Positions 1 to 28,260 of a stretch of DNA of 64,000 bases are shown here, piece after piece; position 1 is the first letter of the stretch, and the number at the start of each line of letters is the position of its first letter. This DNA comes from Paralvinella palmiformis (Eukaryota; Annelida; Polychaeta; Terebellida; Alvinellidae), in assembly GCA_025642065.1 (NCBI GenBank), contig JAODUP010000151.1:658501-722500 (forward strand). Direction: 5' to 3'. The notes under the pieces are model-generated. The model made no database searches and had not been told where the DNA came from. It was given only the letters and a program-made list of their open reading frames with translations. A program made the position numbers and the translations under genes.

Positions 1-978
1 TAACGTACCCGAAGAAACCTAGTTAAGGCAAAGTTAACATCTACCATAATGATCTTATCCCAGCTAAGTTAATTAAAAGCCAACATTAATGTTGTCCAGT
101 TGATTCCGAGATTGGGTTCACATTTGATTAATGAATAATACTGCTACTGAACAATAATAAAATAATATTATTCTCATTATTCAATAATATTATGACTTTA
201 TATTAAACCAACTTGAATTTTTATATAATCTAACTTGTATGTAACCTAATATTGTTGTCAGAAATAAGTAAATATGAAATTTAACTAATTAATTAAATTT
301 AATAACCTTTACTGGAAGAATTGAGAATTAATTTTCACGGTGAACAACAAATTTTTGATAATAACAGTAAAAGTTGGTTTACGAGCAAATTGGAGCAGAT
401 TAATCATGCGCAATTTTATGAAACAAACCGTCCCTTTAGACATTTATTTCATACATAAACTTCCATTCGTAGAATAATGCTTAGAAATTTACCATTAAAA
501 TTAACTACAACGGCATTTTATCCCATTAATGGCTATTACATTAAAAACAAAATTGAATCAATGACAGAAGTTCATCTTAGGAACGTATTGCTAACTGTAC
601 TTGAACTTTGTTCATTATAAGATAGTACCGATTCCTTACCAAATCCCATCATTGGCATCACTATCCAAAGCTCATTATTATATATAAAGCTACAATGGGA
701 GGGCAGGATGTTCGGATGTTTAAGGAGCCTGTGTTGGTAGACTTCGTGCTGTAAAGAAGGAAATGGCTATTAGTCAATAAAGAAATATTTAAAAACGGGA
801 CAAATACTGGAGCCAATTACAGTGAAGAAACGGTCAACTCTCTCTCTCTGTTTTACACACACTTATGTGCATGAACTCACACATACACACACACACATAT
901 TAGATCAATTTACGCCAACTCAATACAGATATAACTGCTGTAATTGTCTACATAAACTATATCGATATAAAATAAAAC
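1..978. other. AT-rich intronic/intergenic sequence, no gene seen
   Basis: Very AT-rich sequence with no exon that I can support on either strand. It would be intronic to the STRAD-like gene whose exon follows on the minus strand; the next kinase exon was looked for here and not found, so it probably lies left of the window. A short pyrimidine run and CA repeat (about 838-898) is the only structure. Confidence 0.4.
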
Positions 979-1097
979 CTGTATTTTGTGGAAGCCCATC
1001 TCGCACTGTTCGAGGTTAATTCGTTTCACGGCTACGTATTGCTCAGACGGACGATGCCATGCTAGAGACACAGTGGCACAATTATCACAGCCACAAC
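979..1097 (-). CDS. STRAD: STRAD pseudokinase, one internal exon (partial gene)
   Basis: One minus-strand exon with a strong acceptor (pyrimidine run then CAG at 1098-1100) and a CAG|GT donor at 979/978. It opens in phase with two bases of a split codon and encodes 39 residues. The peptide contains TVSLAWHRPSEQYVAVKRIN followed by LEQC. This matches the N-lobe of STRADA/STRADB, the STE20-related pseudokinases that bind and activate LKB1 together with MO25: the glycine-loop segment, TV.LA..P, then the beta-3 strand V.(K/R)RINLE.C. The exon ends at ...IQ, where the human protein has ...LQ. Unlike human STRADA, the beta-3 residue is lysine (AVK). STE20 relatives OXSR1/STK39 share KRINLE.C but fit the preceding segment less well. 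Remaining exons are not seen: downstream ones probably lie left of the window and upstream ones somewhere in 1.2-9.7 kb. Confidence 0.7.
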
Positions 1098-1204
1098 CTG
1101 AAACAAAAACAGTCACGGATGTAAACATCGAACTGGCAAAGATGTGAACTTAATAAAATAATCCACGCATAAAACTTGATAGGTAAACAAATCTAAATAA
1201 AACA

Positions 1205-1350
1205 TACATCCCATAACTGATCACCGACATGCTGAAAAACGTAAACAAAAATGATCTAGAAGTCTGTAGCATGCTGCTCCAATGACTGTGATAGAGGTCA
1301 TCCCAACAGTAGCTGCCATCTGGATTAGTTATGGAGCTGGAAATCACACA
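1205..1350 (-). other. Possible upstream STRAD exon, frame-disrupted (weak)
   Basis: Minus strand, just upstream of the STRAD exon. After a plausible acceptor (TTTCCAG, about 1335-1341) one frame reads SSITNPDGSY and a neighbouring frame, a few codons on, reads TSITVIG. Together these recall the STRAD N-lobe start (P.G..YELLTVIG). The two pieces are in different frames and no GT donor follows, so this may be a decayed duplicate, an assembly error or coincidence. Confidence 0.22.
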
Positions 1351-1750
1351 GAAGATGATTCATATCTATTCAAAAATCAAAGTGATTCGTACTGGCATTG
1401 AAGCCAGTTACTTTGTTGATTACTCTGTCGAATCTCACCTTTAGTCGGATCTGCAACCTGTGGCTGATCTGGCTATTTCCTAGAGAAATGAGACTTCCAG
1501 GCTAAACTACGCCTTTCAGAACATAACACGTTTAAGACAATGGCAGGCCTCTTAGTTGGAGGACCATGCATAACATGGGTTTTACATATTAATTGATTAA
1601 CAGATCAAAGCCAGTGTTTGATGGACTTCATTGATGTGAAGTAGGCCTCACTTTTAAAATAGGTTATTACAAACTGCTTCATTCCATTTTAAATGGATGA
1701 CCAAAGTCATTTGATCTCATATGTATATCGTGTTATTTCTTAAATGGCGA

Positions 1751-1925
1751 TTAATGTTTTATGGCAACTTTTGTCCACATGGTAGGCTAAATGGGCTGAG
1801 CTACCTCCAAAGGTAATGAGGTGAAGCCAACGACGAAACAACCTTCAGATATGCCCACGCCGAGATTCAAACACGGGTGGTAGTGATCTGCGGTCCAACA
1901 CGCTATTGCTAGAGCACAGAGCTGC
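1751..1925 (-). repeat. tRNA-derived SINE, copy 1 (minus)
   Basis: Reverse-complement copy of the SINE family found throughout the window: a tRNA-like head with a box-B-like GTTTGAATCTC, a body with a TTTCATC..TGACTTC..CTTCATTACCTTTGGAGGT core, then GCCCATTTAGCCTACCATGT, ending in AAAACATYAATCA. Both the box-B-like part and the tail are present. Confidence 0.8.
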
Positions 1926-3720
1926 CCTGTTATTTCTTAAAAGACCTAAATAACAAAAACAAGCCGACTCATTTCACACAATACCCGAATGTGTGCCACA
2001 CACAGTACACTTACACGAACATTATTTAAATGGGGTAACATGTATTTTATTTTCCAAATATGCAGATAGTGTAAATATGAACCGTTATGATATATATTCC
2101 TTTACAATTGTTGTCCTAAGCTAGCATTCTCCTAATAAATCTGAGTTAGGTATAGCTGTAATGTGTGTCTGGTCCTAATCTAGCTCCAATCTCTTCACTT
2201 TAGTGTTGGTCAGGTGTCCATTTTCTCAAGAAGCAGTCACTTAGGTACATTTAAAACAACTTCAGATGTTTATATCAATATTTTAATATAATATTCATTT
2301 ACAAGATAATTAGGAAAACAACTAGTTATGATAACAATTCCATTTTCATTTCCAATTTTTAAATTACACACACATTATAAATAAAACATGCTAAGTGTCT
2401 AGCACCAAACATCTCATTACCTATGATAGTTTGAAGATCGAAATCTTTTGGCTTTGCTTCCATGTTTCTTCTGAAATAAAAATAGGACATAAAATCTGCA
2501 ACAAATTAAGTACAAAGTAACTGTAAATGATACCGTTGGCTCTCCGTTATCCTAGATCATGAACACATCCTACAAGTACGACCTTAAAACATGGCCGACC
2601 ACTGATCAATTATCTGAACTTATAACCAGGTCACTCAATAAACCAGTTACCGTATATATTCGTGTATAGGCCACACTTTTGATACCACGAATCACCATCA
2701 AAAGCGAGTTCGTCTTATACACGGGTCAGGAAGGTCAGAATATCTGAACAACAAACAAATTAATTAGGTGTGTTTTCGCTGTTGTCTTTCGAAGCCAAAC
2801 TTAATCGTGATAACCGCCAGTGAGTAGCGTGGTGTCGGCCTGTTGTCAAGTAATAATTTATGGGCAATGTAGTCAGGGTAAGACTGTCGCTGGTACCAAG
2901 GCTGTCTGGGAATGGCCAGCACATGATTTATTATCTAGGTGTCAAATGATCCGGATTGCAATTAATCTGTTTGATGCACAGGGATCCAGAAAGCACAGGA
3001 ATCTAGTAAAGTACGACAAACTGATCCTACAAAAGGTGTAGGTCCAAATCGGCTGCGATACAAAAATGGCCAATACGTCCGCCTCCATAAACTATTAGTA
3101 TGGCCTATAATTGAGTATACATGGTAACTGTATATCATTGTGACATTTCATTGCAAACTGTCCATTGACCCCTATCTGACAAATACTACCCACATGCTAC
3201 AGATCTGTGGCCAACAAAGGCCTGGTCAAAAGTGCTGTATACAATCAGTAGAATATATAATTTAGCATCAATTAAAATATATTTAAATAATAATTAACAT
3301 TAAAGACAAAGTACTTAAGGGACTATATGTATTCAAAATACTTACCTGATAGATACTTCACTATTTCAGCATATTGGAAGAACACTTTAGTCTATACGTC
3401 ACGCTTTACGTCACATCATCGAATATTTACCTTGAAAAAGTAGCAACGTTTTTTATTATTATCATCATTAATAATGTCATTTTAGCTGTCTGACTCGCAT
3501 AAATTTTTACTTTAAAACTACAGAGTCTAAGAAAAGGTATAAACACCAAAGGTGGACTAGTAAACCGTTTGTCAGTCCTGACTGTCTAATAATAAATATT
3601 AATAAAATTCTGCCTGCAACATTAAATACTTGTCCAACAATGAACAAAAATATCACAGTATACCATTAAACCAAATAATATTGCTCTGTTTGTAAATTCT
3701 GGCCAATCTAACAATACAAG
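1926..3720. other. Non-coding stretch with a short MITE-like segment
   Basis: No supported gene apart from the weak exon listed separately at 2421-2470. About 2650-2730 holds a short element with inverted ends: CGTGTATAGG on the left faces TTATACACG on the right. A short open frame at 2820-3041 resembles no family I know. The rest is unremarkable AT-rich DNA. Confidence 0.4.
2421..2470 (-). other. Candidate 50-bp coding exon with good splice sites, identity unknown
   Basis: On the minus strand a TATTTTTATTTCAG acceptor (CAG at 2471-2473) and an ATAG|GTAATG donor (2421/2420) bracket 50 bp that encode a very basic peptide, KKHGSKAKRFRSSNYH. It lies upstream of the STRAD exon on the same strand and could be an N-terminal exon of that gene. 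I do not recognise the peptide, and short chance exons of this quality do occur. Confidence 0.25.
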
Positions 3721-3724
3721 TGAT

Positions 3725-4486
3725 GGTCAATTCCAATTTGGAAATTGATTATTTAAAAAAAAATGGAATTTGAATTGAAGTTTCCTACAAAAAAATTAAA
3801 TCCACAAATTAGTTCAGAAATATCTCTTCCATGACAATCCTACTTGGAATATAAACTACTCAGAGTAGGTATTCCAAGTAGGTACTTGAAGTAGGTACTT
3901 AGAGTACCTACTCATGGTAAAAAGTAGTAGGTAAAAAAATGGAATTGGAATGGATACATTTGGAATTGACCAAATAGAATTGAGTGGAATTGAAATTAGC
4001 CAACTGGAATTGACCAAATGGAATTGAGTGGAATTGAAATTAGCCAACTGGAATTGAGTGGAATTGACCAAATGGAATTGAAATTAGCCAACTGGAATTG
4101 AGTGGAATTGAAATTAGCCAACTGGAATTGACCAAATGGAATTGAGTGGAATTGAAATTAGCCAACTGGAATTGAGTGGAATTGACCAAATGGAATTGAG
4201 TGGAATTGAAATTAGCCAACTGGAATTGAGTGGAATTGATGGAATTGAAATTAGCCAACTGGAATTGAGTGGAATTGAAATTAGCCAACTGGAATTGAGT
4301 GGAATTGAAATTAGCCAACTGGAATTGAGTGGAATTGACCAAACTGGAATTGAGTGGAATTGAAATTAGCCAACTGGAATTGAGTGGAATTGAAATTAGC
4401 CAACTGGAATTGAGTGGAATTGAAATTAGCCAACTGGAATTGAGTGGAATTGAAATTAGCCAACTGGAATTGAGTGGAATTGACCC
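3725..4486 (+). repeat. GGTCAATT-ended element with internal minisatellite (copy A)
   Basis: Begins GGTCAATTCC and ends GGAATTGACC, so it has short inverted termini. The left 230 bp is shared with the copies at 59821-60150 and, inverted, 25128-25425: AATTGAAGTTTCCTACAAAA, then CAATCCTACTTGGAATATAA, then a palindrome-rich GTAGGTA..TACCTACT stretch and AAAAGTAGTAGGTAAAAA. Unlike the other copies, its right part (about 3975-4480) is expanded into a tandem array whose main unit is 30 bp, GGAATTGAGTGGAATTGAAA plus TTAGCCAACT, with variants containing TTGACCAAAT. Open frames through the array on both strands are by-products of the repeat. Confidence 0.85.
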
Positions 4487-6990
4487 TGTGGGTAGTATAT
4501 AACAGGATATATATTATCTGAAATAAAAATCAGTTCCCTTACTGAAGTCGTCACCCAACCTACTTTGAAATCAGACCCCTTTTGATTTCGATATTAAATG
4601 CCTGGTACCATTACTGATGTACTGTCATTGTCAAGGAATACTTTCAGACAGACCCACTCACATTCTGAGAGATGACAATGACGGTGCAATCAGCAAACAC
4701 CACCAATCAGACAGGTACGAGTGGGATTGGACCTGCAAGTTTTCACTGCAGTCCACTTCCCTAACCGCTGTTCTATTGGGGTGCCCAATACATTACTGAG
4801 GATAGATCACAGTTTCAGAAAAAGTATTTCTTAAACAGATTGGCATGGAAGAAATGCCATTCTGCTTTCTAATTTTATTGTTTGTATTTTACATGTTCTA
4901 ACCTTAGAATCTGTATGTTTTCAGTAGAGTGTGCTGCCCTAAATGCTATGGTATTGGGGTGATCAATACATTACTGGAGATAGATCAGCTTCTCACAAAT
5001 ATATTTCCTACATGGATTGGGATGGAAGTCTCATAGCACAGTTGTGGGGCACACCGGACTGTAGATCTCCTAATTAGTAGCCAAATCCCAGGGTTAACTA
5101 TCACTGCATGCTGTTATGCATAGTCTTAAATTTGAAAGGCTTCTGCTTGAATCAATTACTGACTGCAATGCAATTACAATGGCCAGTCTTATTTATCTAG
5201 AGTCAAGTAAGTCTAGCATAATATGATTTCAGATAGTTGGTTTTCAGAGGATAGCTCTTAAATTAACTGGATCTTTTCCGAATGATGCCTTCTTACCATT
5301 TTAATTTTATGGCCAATTTGCCACTCATCATTGAGTCCTTTCCTCATTATTATAGTTATGTTCAATTGACACTGATTTTTCTACAATACATTTTCATATT
5401 TATTACATCCTCTACACACAGGTTACAGATAAATTACTCATAATATATTCTGGAAATATAAGCATCCTTAAATACCAGACACCTACAGGTATGATTCCGT
5501 TTAATTAGCTTATAAAAATTTGTATATTTTCAGTTAGCCAGGCTATGCCTCCCTCTACGGATGTGTTGATTTTAAGTTAAAATTTGTCATTCTTTGAGGA
5601 AGCCACATGTTGCAATACTCAAAAATGTGCACAACATGCACAACAAAATTTGAATGCTGCCTCCCAATATCATCCAGCTGCTGGTCCCTAATCAGACTTC
5701 AATCTGCTGAAACAGAAGCCTTTTCAATAACAATGAAATAACTAAATACCTTTTGAAACTTGTAAATATCAATGTTAATTATAGGATATCAAGTATGTGG
5801 TCACAATTATTATGTTTTATGATTTTTCAAAGGTCTTGTGATGACTTCCTGATTTTTAAAAAGAATTTGAGCAGTTAAAGCAATTATTCATAGAAAACGT
5901 CACAATATAACATTTGAATGAATATTGGGTATATATCAAGGATGCAGTTCTCTGTTGACTCCAGCACAATTTTGGGGGCTAGTAAAAATATTTGTTGGGC
6001 AAGTAAGATGTAGAAATATTTTTCTGTCCCTGTATATATTGCTGTGTTCCTTTCAGCTCTTTGAATGTGTGAAACAGGATCTGAAGATTACAGGAAGCCA
6101 AGGCAGCAGGAACACAGAACTGGTATTATATGTTCCTTTTGCAAATGTATGTTAATAGGATGTGCAACACAGTCCTGTAGAATGTTTCTCGGAGAAAGGG
6201 AGATATACAACAATATATTGCCACACTGTAGTAAATAAATTTATAAGAGCTTGGACTATTTTCAAAATATATGTATTTAAGAATAAGCACTACTTTTCTT
6301 ATTTGATAATAAAGGGCCTTACATTTAGAATCCACTTGCTTTTCCAGTTTTAGAGTATTATTCGATACAGATCTAAGCCTTAGATTTATCACGGACAAGA
6401 ACAAATTTAATACAACTGGATCCTTCCTTAAAGGAGAACTCTGCTTGATTTTCATATCAATAAATTATGTTTGGTTGCAGGAACAGAACGCTGTATTTGA
6501 TCATAACAATAATGTGGCTAGACCTCAAGCCAGAATAAAACATGGGACCTGGAGGTACCATATTGTTTTTCCAACGATAACAAATCAGTGGGTGGCTAAG
6601 CCGGTGAGGACCCCAAAATCCAGTGATCTTGGAAACATGACCTAGCACATAAAACTGTTCAGCTTTCGAAAGAGCATGTGGAGAACATTCTGCTTCCAGA
6701 TGACATCCCAAAGATTATTGCCGATACTGAATCCCCCCCCGCCCCAAAGTTAGATGTTATCAATCATCTCGCTTCTCAAATTAAATATAAACCTATTTCA
6801 TTACTGAAATGACTTGACTGAGTGTTGTGAACTCCATGAAATTATGTGTATAAATTTATTTTTTGTCTAAACCATATCTCATATTGAAAAGGGTATATTA
6901 CCTATCTCAATAAAATATGTTGCATGTGTGCAATATCATTGACATAATACAGCTATGTATCAAATATTGTAATAAGAATAGAATTACCAT
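4487..6990. other. Intergenic DNA with a diverged ~100-bp tandem pair
   Basis: No gene is identified with confidence. Two diverged copies of a ~100-bp segment (about 4762-4858 and 4937-5030) share ATTGGGGTG..CAATACATTACTG, AGATAGATCA and GGATGGAAG. Coding-like but unidentified pieces on the plus strand at 6055-6122 and 6480-6810 are described separately. Confidence 0.45.
6055..6122 (+). other. Exon-like segment, unidentified
   Basis: A CTTTCAG acceptor precedes an open stretch encoding LFECVKQDLKITGSQGSRNT, followed by a possible GT donor (CTG|GTATTA). A second candidate at 6480-6603 has a TTGCAG acceptor and a CCG|GTGAGG donor and contains ARPQARIKHGTWRYH. A third open frame (about 6647-6810) reads VQLSKEHVENILLPDDIPKI. 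Composition looks protein-coding, but no family is recognised. They may be pieces of a decayed transposon or an undescribed gene. Confidence 0.25.
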
Positions 6991-7009
6991 AGTACCCAGT
7001 CATAAAGCC

Positions 7010-7880
7010 TACCCGGCCATTAATCCAAGGTGGTTTTAGGCCTAAAATATGGTAGTATCGTCTATTAAGCCAACCTAAAAATCTGAACTTTTCCCGTCAG
7101 TAATTCCAGGTGACGTTTTGAATTCAGAAAATAGTTTTGTTTTCATAATTTGTTATTTGTACGAATGTGTTTTGTATAATGTCAATAGATCAAGGTAAAT
7201 TATAACCATCATTTACACAAACTGTTAATGCATACGTAGGACCACAAACTTAAATTAACAGGATGATTAAACATTCAGTGAACTGCATATGAAATCAATC
7301 ACATATAAATTGGCTTAGAAATAATTAGGCATGTTGAGCCTTTGATGGTACATTTTGGTCACTAATGCAGCAATAACAGACTCATTGTAAATTACTGGTA
7401 TATGTGGTCAGTTAGCTACTAACTCTCTATTGAAAATAAATAAATTAATTAGTAATTATCCCATTATTGGTATAAATATGCCAAGACAAAATATGTATAT
7501 TGAGGCACCCTAATGTCTGTGCTGCCAAACAAAAAAGATATGACGCTACTGAGTCCAACAACATTTATCCATAATTACAAAAATCACATAATTCTACATA
7601 TAAATATTGATTTTCATTATAAAGCCATGTATCATTATAATCAACCTGTTTCACTTCTATTTTCACTCCATGACAGCATCAGTTTAAATAAAAATGATGA
7701 TTGGTGTCCTTTGCATATAGATCTAGAGTCTAGACGGCTGCTAACATACTGAAATTTCTTCTCCCGATTACTGAATTTCTTGACACTGAAATAGCACCGG
7801 CCATTAAGCCGACCTCCAAAAATAAGGGTCAAAATGTTGGAAAAAGGTATCAGCGTAACGGCTGGGACCCACAGTGCATT
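7010..7880 (+). mobile_element. DNA element with GGCCATTAA ends, copy A
   Basis: About 0.85 kb that matches, in reverse orientation, 26800-27600. Shared landmarks in order: CTAAAATAT, GCCAACCTAAAAATC, GAACTTTTCCC, AATAGTTTTGTTTTCATAAT, CAATGTAAATTACTGGTATA-type text, TCCAACAACATTTATCCATA, ATATTGATTTTCATTATAAA, CTAGACGGCTGCTAACA and TTGACACTGAAATA. The ends carry GGCCATTAATCC and, inverted in the other copy, GGCTTAATGGCC. No transposase is encoded, so this is non-autonomous; the superfamily is not assigned. Confidence 0.7.
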
Positions 7881-7949
7881 ATGTAGTGCCACAACATCAG
7901 AATAAGTAAAACTTTGAAATGTGAAAGTAGTGAATATATCAGATCTCAA

Positions 7950-9760
7950 CTGTAAAATATTAACAGTTCATTTATCAGACTAAATAATTTCATGATATCA
8001 CCAAAGCATCATGAATCAAACAGCATGATGTGTATCAATTATGTCTTGATCCAGATATATGACTGAACATCTCTGGACATTTGTAATACAATCACCAATA
8101 CACCCTAAACTCGTTATCTTTTCTGTAACACATGATAATTCACAACAACATTGACATTCTATAGCCATAGGCATTGAAACGCATTACTTGCACGAACATC
8201 ATTCTGAAATGACAGCCGACAACTCCAACTCAATGTTGATTGTTCTCGGTATTTATGAATTCTGTTTTTGTGTCACTCTTAGTACTGTTGGTAACTGATC
8301 ATTCAGAATTATAATACACTGATTCAAAACCATAAGGTGGAATAACCAGGTAATTATGACAACATACAGAGTAATCCAACACAAGAATCCAGTATGTTTA
8401 CATGTTCGAACCATAACCAGAAATTGGTAAGCTAAGCACTGAACACGTATCGCTCGCTGATTGGCTGACAAATCCTGCAGCTGGAGATTAAAGGCATCAA
8501 ATAATACTGATAAATCTGGTGGAATTTTGCTATAAAATATGCTTTTTTGTTGCTAGTAGTAATTGGTAGAGAAACCCATACATGTTAAAACAGTCAGTAT
8601 ATATTATTAGCCATAGCCAAATCTGATCATAGTATTCCTTTACTGCAGATTCCCAGTTTTCTTCACACGTAGTTTAGTAATTAACAAGAACTCTTATGAT
8701 GTAATTTCGCAGGAAAACTAATAAATAAATAGATCAGTCTAAAATGGCCTCAAGCAATTTGGTGTTCAATGGTGAATGATGGACTTGTTGTTGGTAAAAA
8801 CTACTGTCTAGTTATTGATTAGTTATTTATAGCCATTAAAAATTATGTATTTAGATTAATGGATATGTCAAGTATCCGGGGAAAGGTCTATCTATATGAA
8901 CCTGGATTTCTCAAAAGATATCACTACCCCGAGTTAATGTTTTTGGTTCCTGACTGATTTAATGATTGTTAGTTTAGTCTAGATTTCTGTATCTACTAGA
9001 CTTTAGATGATAGATCTGGTCTAATCTAGATATGCTTCATGACATAACATGATAACTCATAGTTATAAGATATAACCGCGATAACAGATAACAATTCACA
9101 TCATCATCATCATCATCATGAGACATGAACATCACCCGTCTCATGATTCTGATCATTTCAGTCACATCTTACATACATGTCAGTCAGAGAAACATAATGA
9201 ATCGTTCGTTTTACAACTAATCTACTAAGGGGATTATTAATAGTAATATAATCTGCATTATGCTTTAATTTTTTTTAGCAATGCAACACATAAATACGAC
9301 ACATTACCATTTTCAGGATTACAAATTATTTGTCCAGAACGCGCCGCCTTAAGTCGATTACGGAATACCTTATACGACTTATTAATTGTGTTTTTATTTT
9401 ATTTAGAAAGTGTACTTATAAAATAAAATTATTAGACTAACAATTCAAAATAACACACAGAATAGAGAAAGTTATATCATGATATGTACTACCATGATTG
9501 TGATTATTAGTTTTAAATTCGTGAACAAATTACGCACATAAAAAGATTTGTATAAAGAAGGAAGAAAATACTAATATTATATGATGTAACACGTAACTAT
9601 AATTGATTTTCCAGAAAAAATGAAACAAGAAAAGAAGAATAACATCATATTGCAATTCAATTGCAAAATTATAGATCTGAGTTATTTCTGGCAATTAAGT
9701 AGAAATGTTCTTCTTATAGTTCCATTAACTGAAGATTAGTTATTCACTAGGCGGCGGTTG
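7950..9760. other. Intergenic sequence, no gene supported
   Basis: AT-rich DNA between the 7-kb element and the CUL1 promoter region. A short (ATC)n run lies near 9099-9118. Open frames such as the one at 8253-8471 on the minus strand have no recognisable domain. Upstream exons of the STRAD-type gene might lie here but none could be pinned down. Confidence 0.35.
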
Positions 9761-9764
9761 CAAA

Positions 9765-9774
9765 TCTCGCGAGA
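9765..9774. promoter_or_regulatory. TCTCGCGAGA palindromic promoter element
   Basis: A perfect 10-bp TCTCGCGAGA palindrome in a locally GC-enriched patch (GGCGGCGGTT just upstream). In animals this motif, bound by BANP and earlier attributed to Kaiso, marks TATA-less housekeeping promoters, often bidirectional ones. It sits about 1 kb upstream of the CUL1 start codon. A possible first non-coding exon would run from about 9775 to a GTAGGT donor at 9840. It could also serve the divergent STRAD-type gene. Promoter function is inferred from the motif and position only. Confidence 0.5.
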
Positions 9775-10472
9775 TGTGATAACATTGCGATGCCTGTTAA
9801 AGAAAAGAGAATGGAAGCATTTGTCTTTGTATTTTCTTCGTAGGTTTCTCAAATTCACATGTAAATGATTTCTTATTTATCATAATAATTTGGCGATATT
9901 TTGCCCGATTAAGCGTTCACTTGAATCACATCAACTGTGTTCATATTTTTGCCGTATCGTTGTGACGAAGCAAATTGAGCGAGTCATCGTATGATTGTAA
10001 ATGTGACTGACGTATCAGTCGTTTGGTGTTGTTTTATTTTGGTTCTACTAGACTCAGTCTAGATCTAATACTACTGTCGGAATCGAGCTAAAAATGAATC
10101 ACTGCTGGCTTATTGTGGCCTGTTTCACGCACGCTTGCCGAATAGCTGAACGATGTTACTGTTTTCATTTCATAATCGATGGTACGATTTTTTTAATAGT
10201 CTGCAGTGTTTTATTAACTTGCCAACAGATGTGTGGTGATGATGTTAAACGATTTTTTTCACATTACAAATATTCCCGATTCAAAATAGCATATTCTCAG
10301 ATGGAGAAGTTTGTTAACCATTTTAAACAGTATTGAAATGGAGTATGTTTCATCTGAGATTGTTTTATTACCCACTGTGATGTGGCTTTATTTTCAAAAT
10401 AATGTGTAGTGTAGTGGCTTTGGAGTTTGTTTGAACGGAACAGTATTGTTCTAAAGGTTATCCAGATTTCAT

Positions 10473-10520
10473 TTACGGCCCATTTAGCCTACCATGTGCA
10501 CAAAAGTGATGTCTGTTTTA
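10473..10520 (+). repeat. SINE tail fragment, copy 2
   Basis: Only the 3' core survives: GGCCCATTTAGCCTACCATG followed by TGCACAAAAGTG. Same family as the copies at 16692 and 21018. Confidence 0.6.
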
Positions 10521-10635
10521 TTTTTAAGTGCTGTTTTGATATTTAGATGTCAACAAATGAAACAAACCACATTAAGGTATATTTTATGTGAAAGTATCAC
10601 AAATTAATCGTTCTGTTTTGTTCAGATATTTCAGG

Positions 10636-10782
10636 GCACAACAATGAAGTCGTCAGGAATCTGAACAAGTCATCCACAGTATTACGCAGTGGGAAAGAGA
10701 CAACACTAAACCAAAGACACTTTCTCGGATTTGTGTATATAAATATATGTAATTATCTGCTGAGCAATACCGTCTGAAAGAA
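10636..10782 (+). other. CUL1: CUL1 5' UTR part of the first coding exon
   Basis: Leader directly upstream of the CUL1 ATG. Acceptor-like CAG sites at 10623-10625 and 10632-10634 could join it to an upstream non-coding exon. It contains a complete upstream open frame of six codons plus stop (10644-10664). The CUL1 start context (GAAAGAAATGG) is a good animal initiation context. The transcription start itself is not visible. Confidence 0.5.

Positions 10783-28260
<17,478 letters not shown>

Noticed and set aside
1150..1347. Minus-strand 65-codon hydrophobic frame suggesting a membrane protein
   Set aside because: Hydrophobicity comes from AT-rich intron sequence; only its start may be exonic (see the weak STRAD entry).
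3856..4363. Open frames on both strands with FNSTQFQLAN / ELSGIEISQL repeats
   Set aside because: They are translations of the 30-bp minisatellite, open in several frames because the unit length is divisible by three.
8253..8471. Minus-strand 72-codon hydrophobic frame
   Set aside because: No homology, splice context or initiation context; likely chance.
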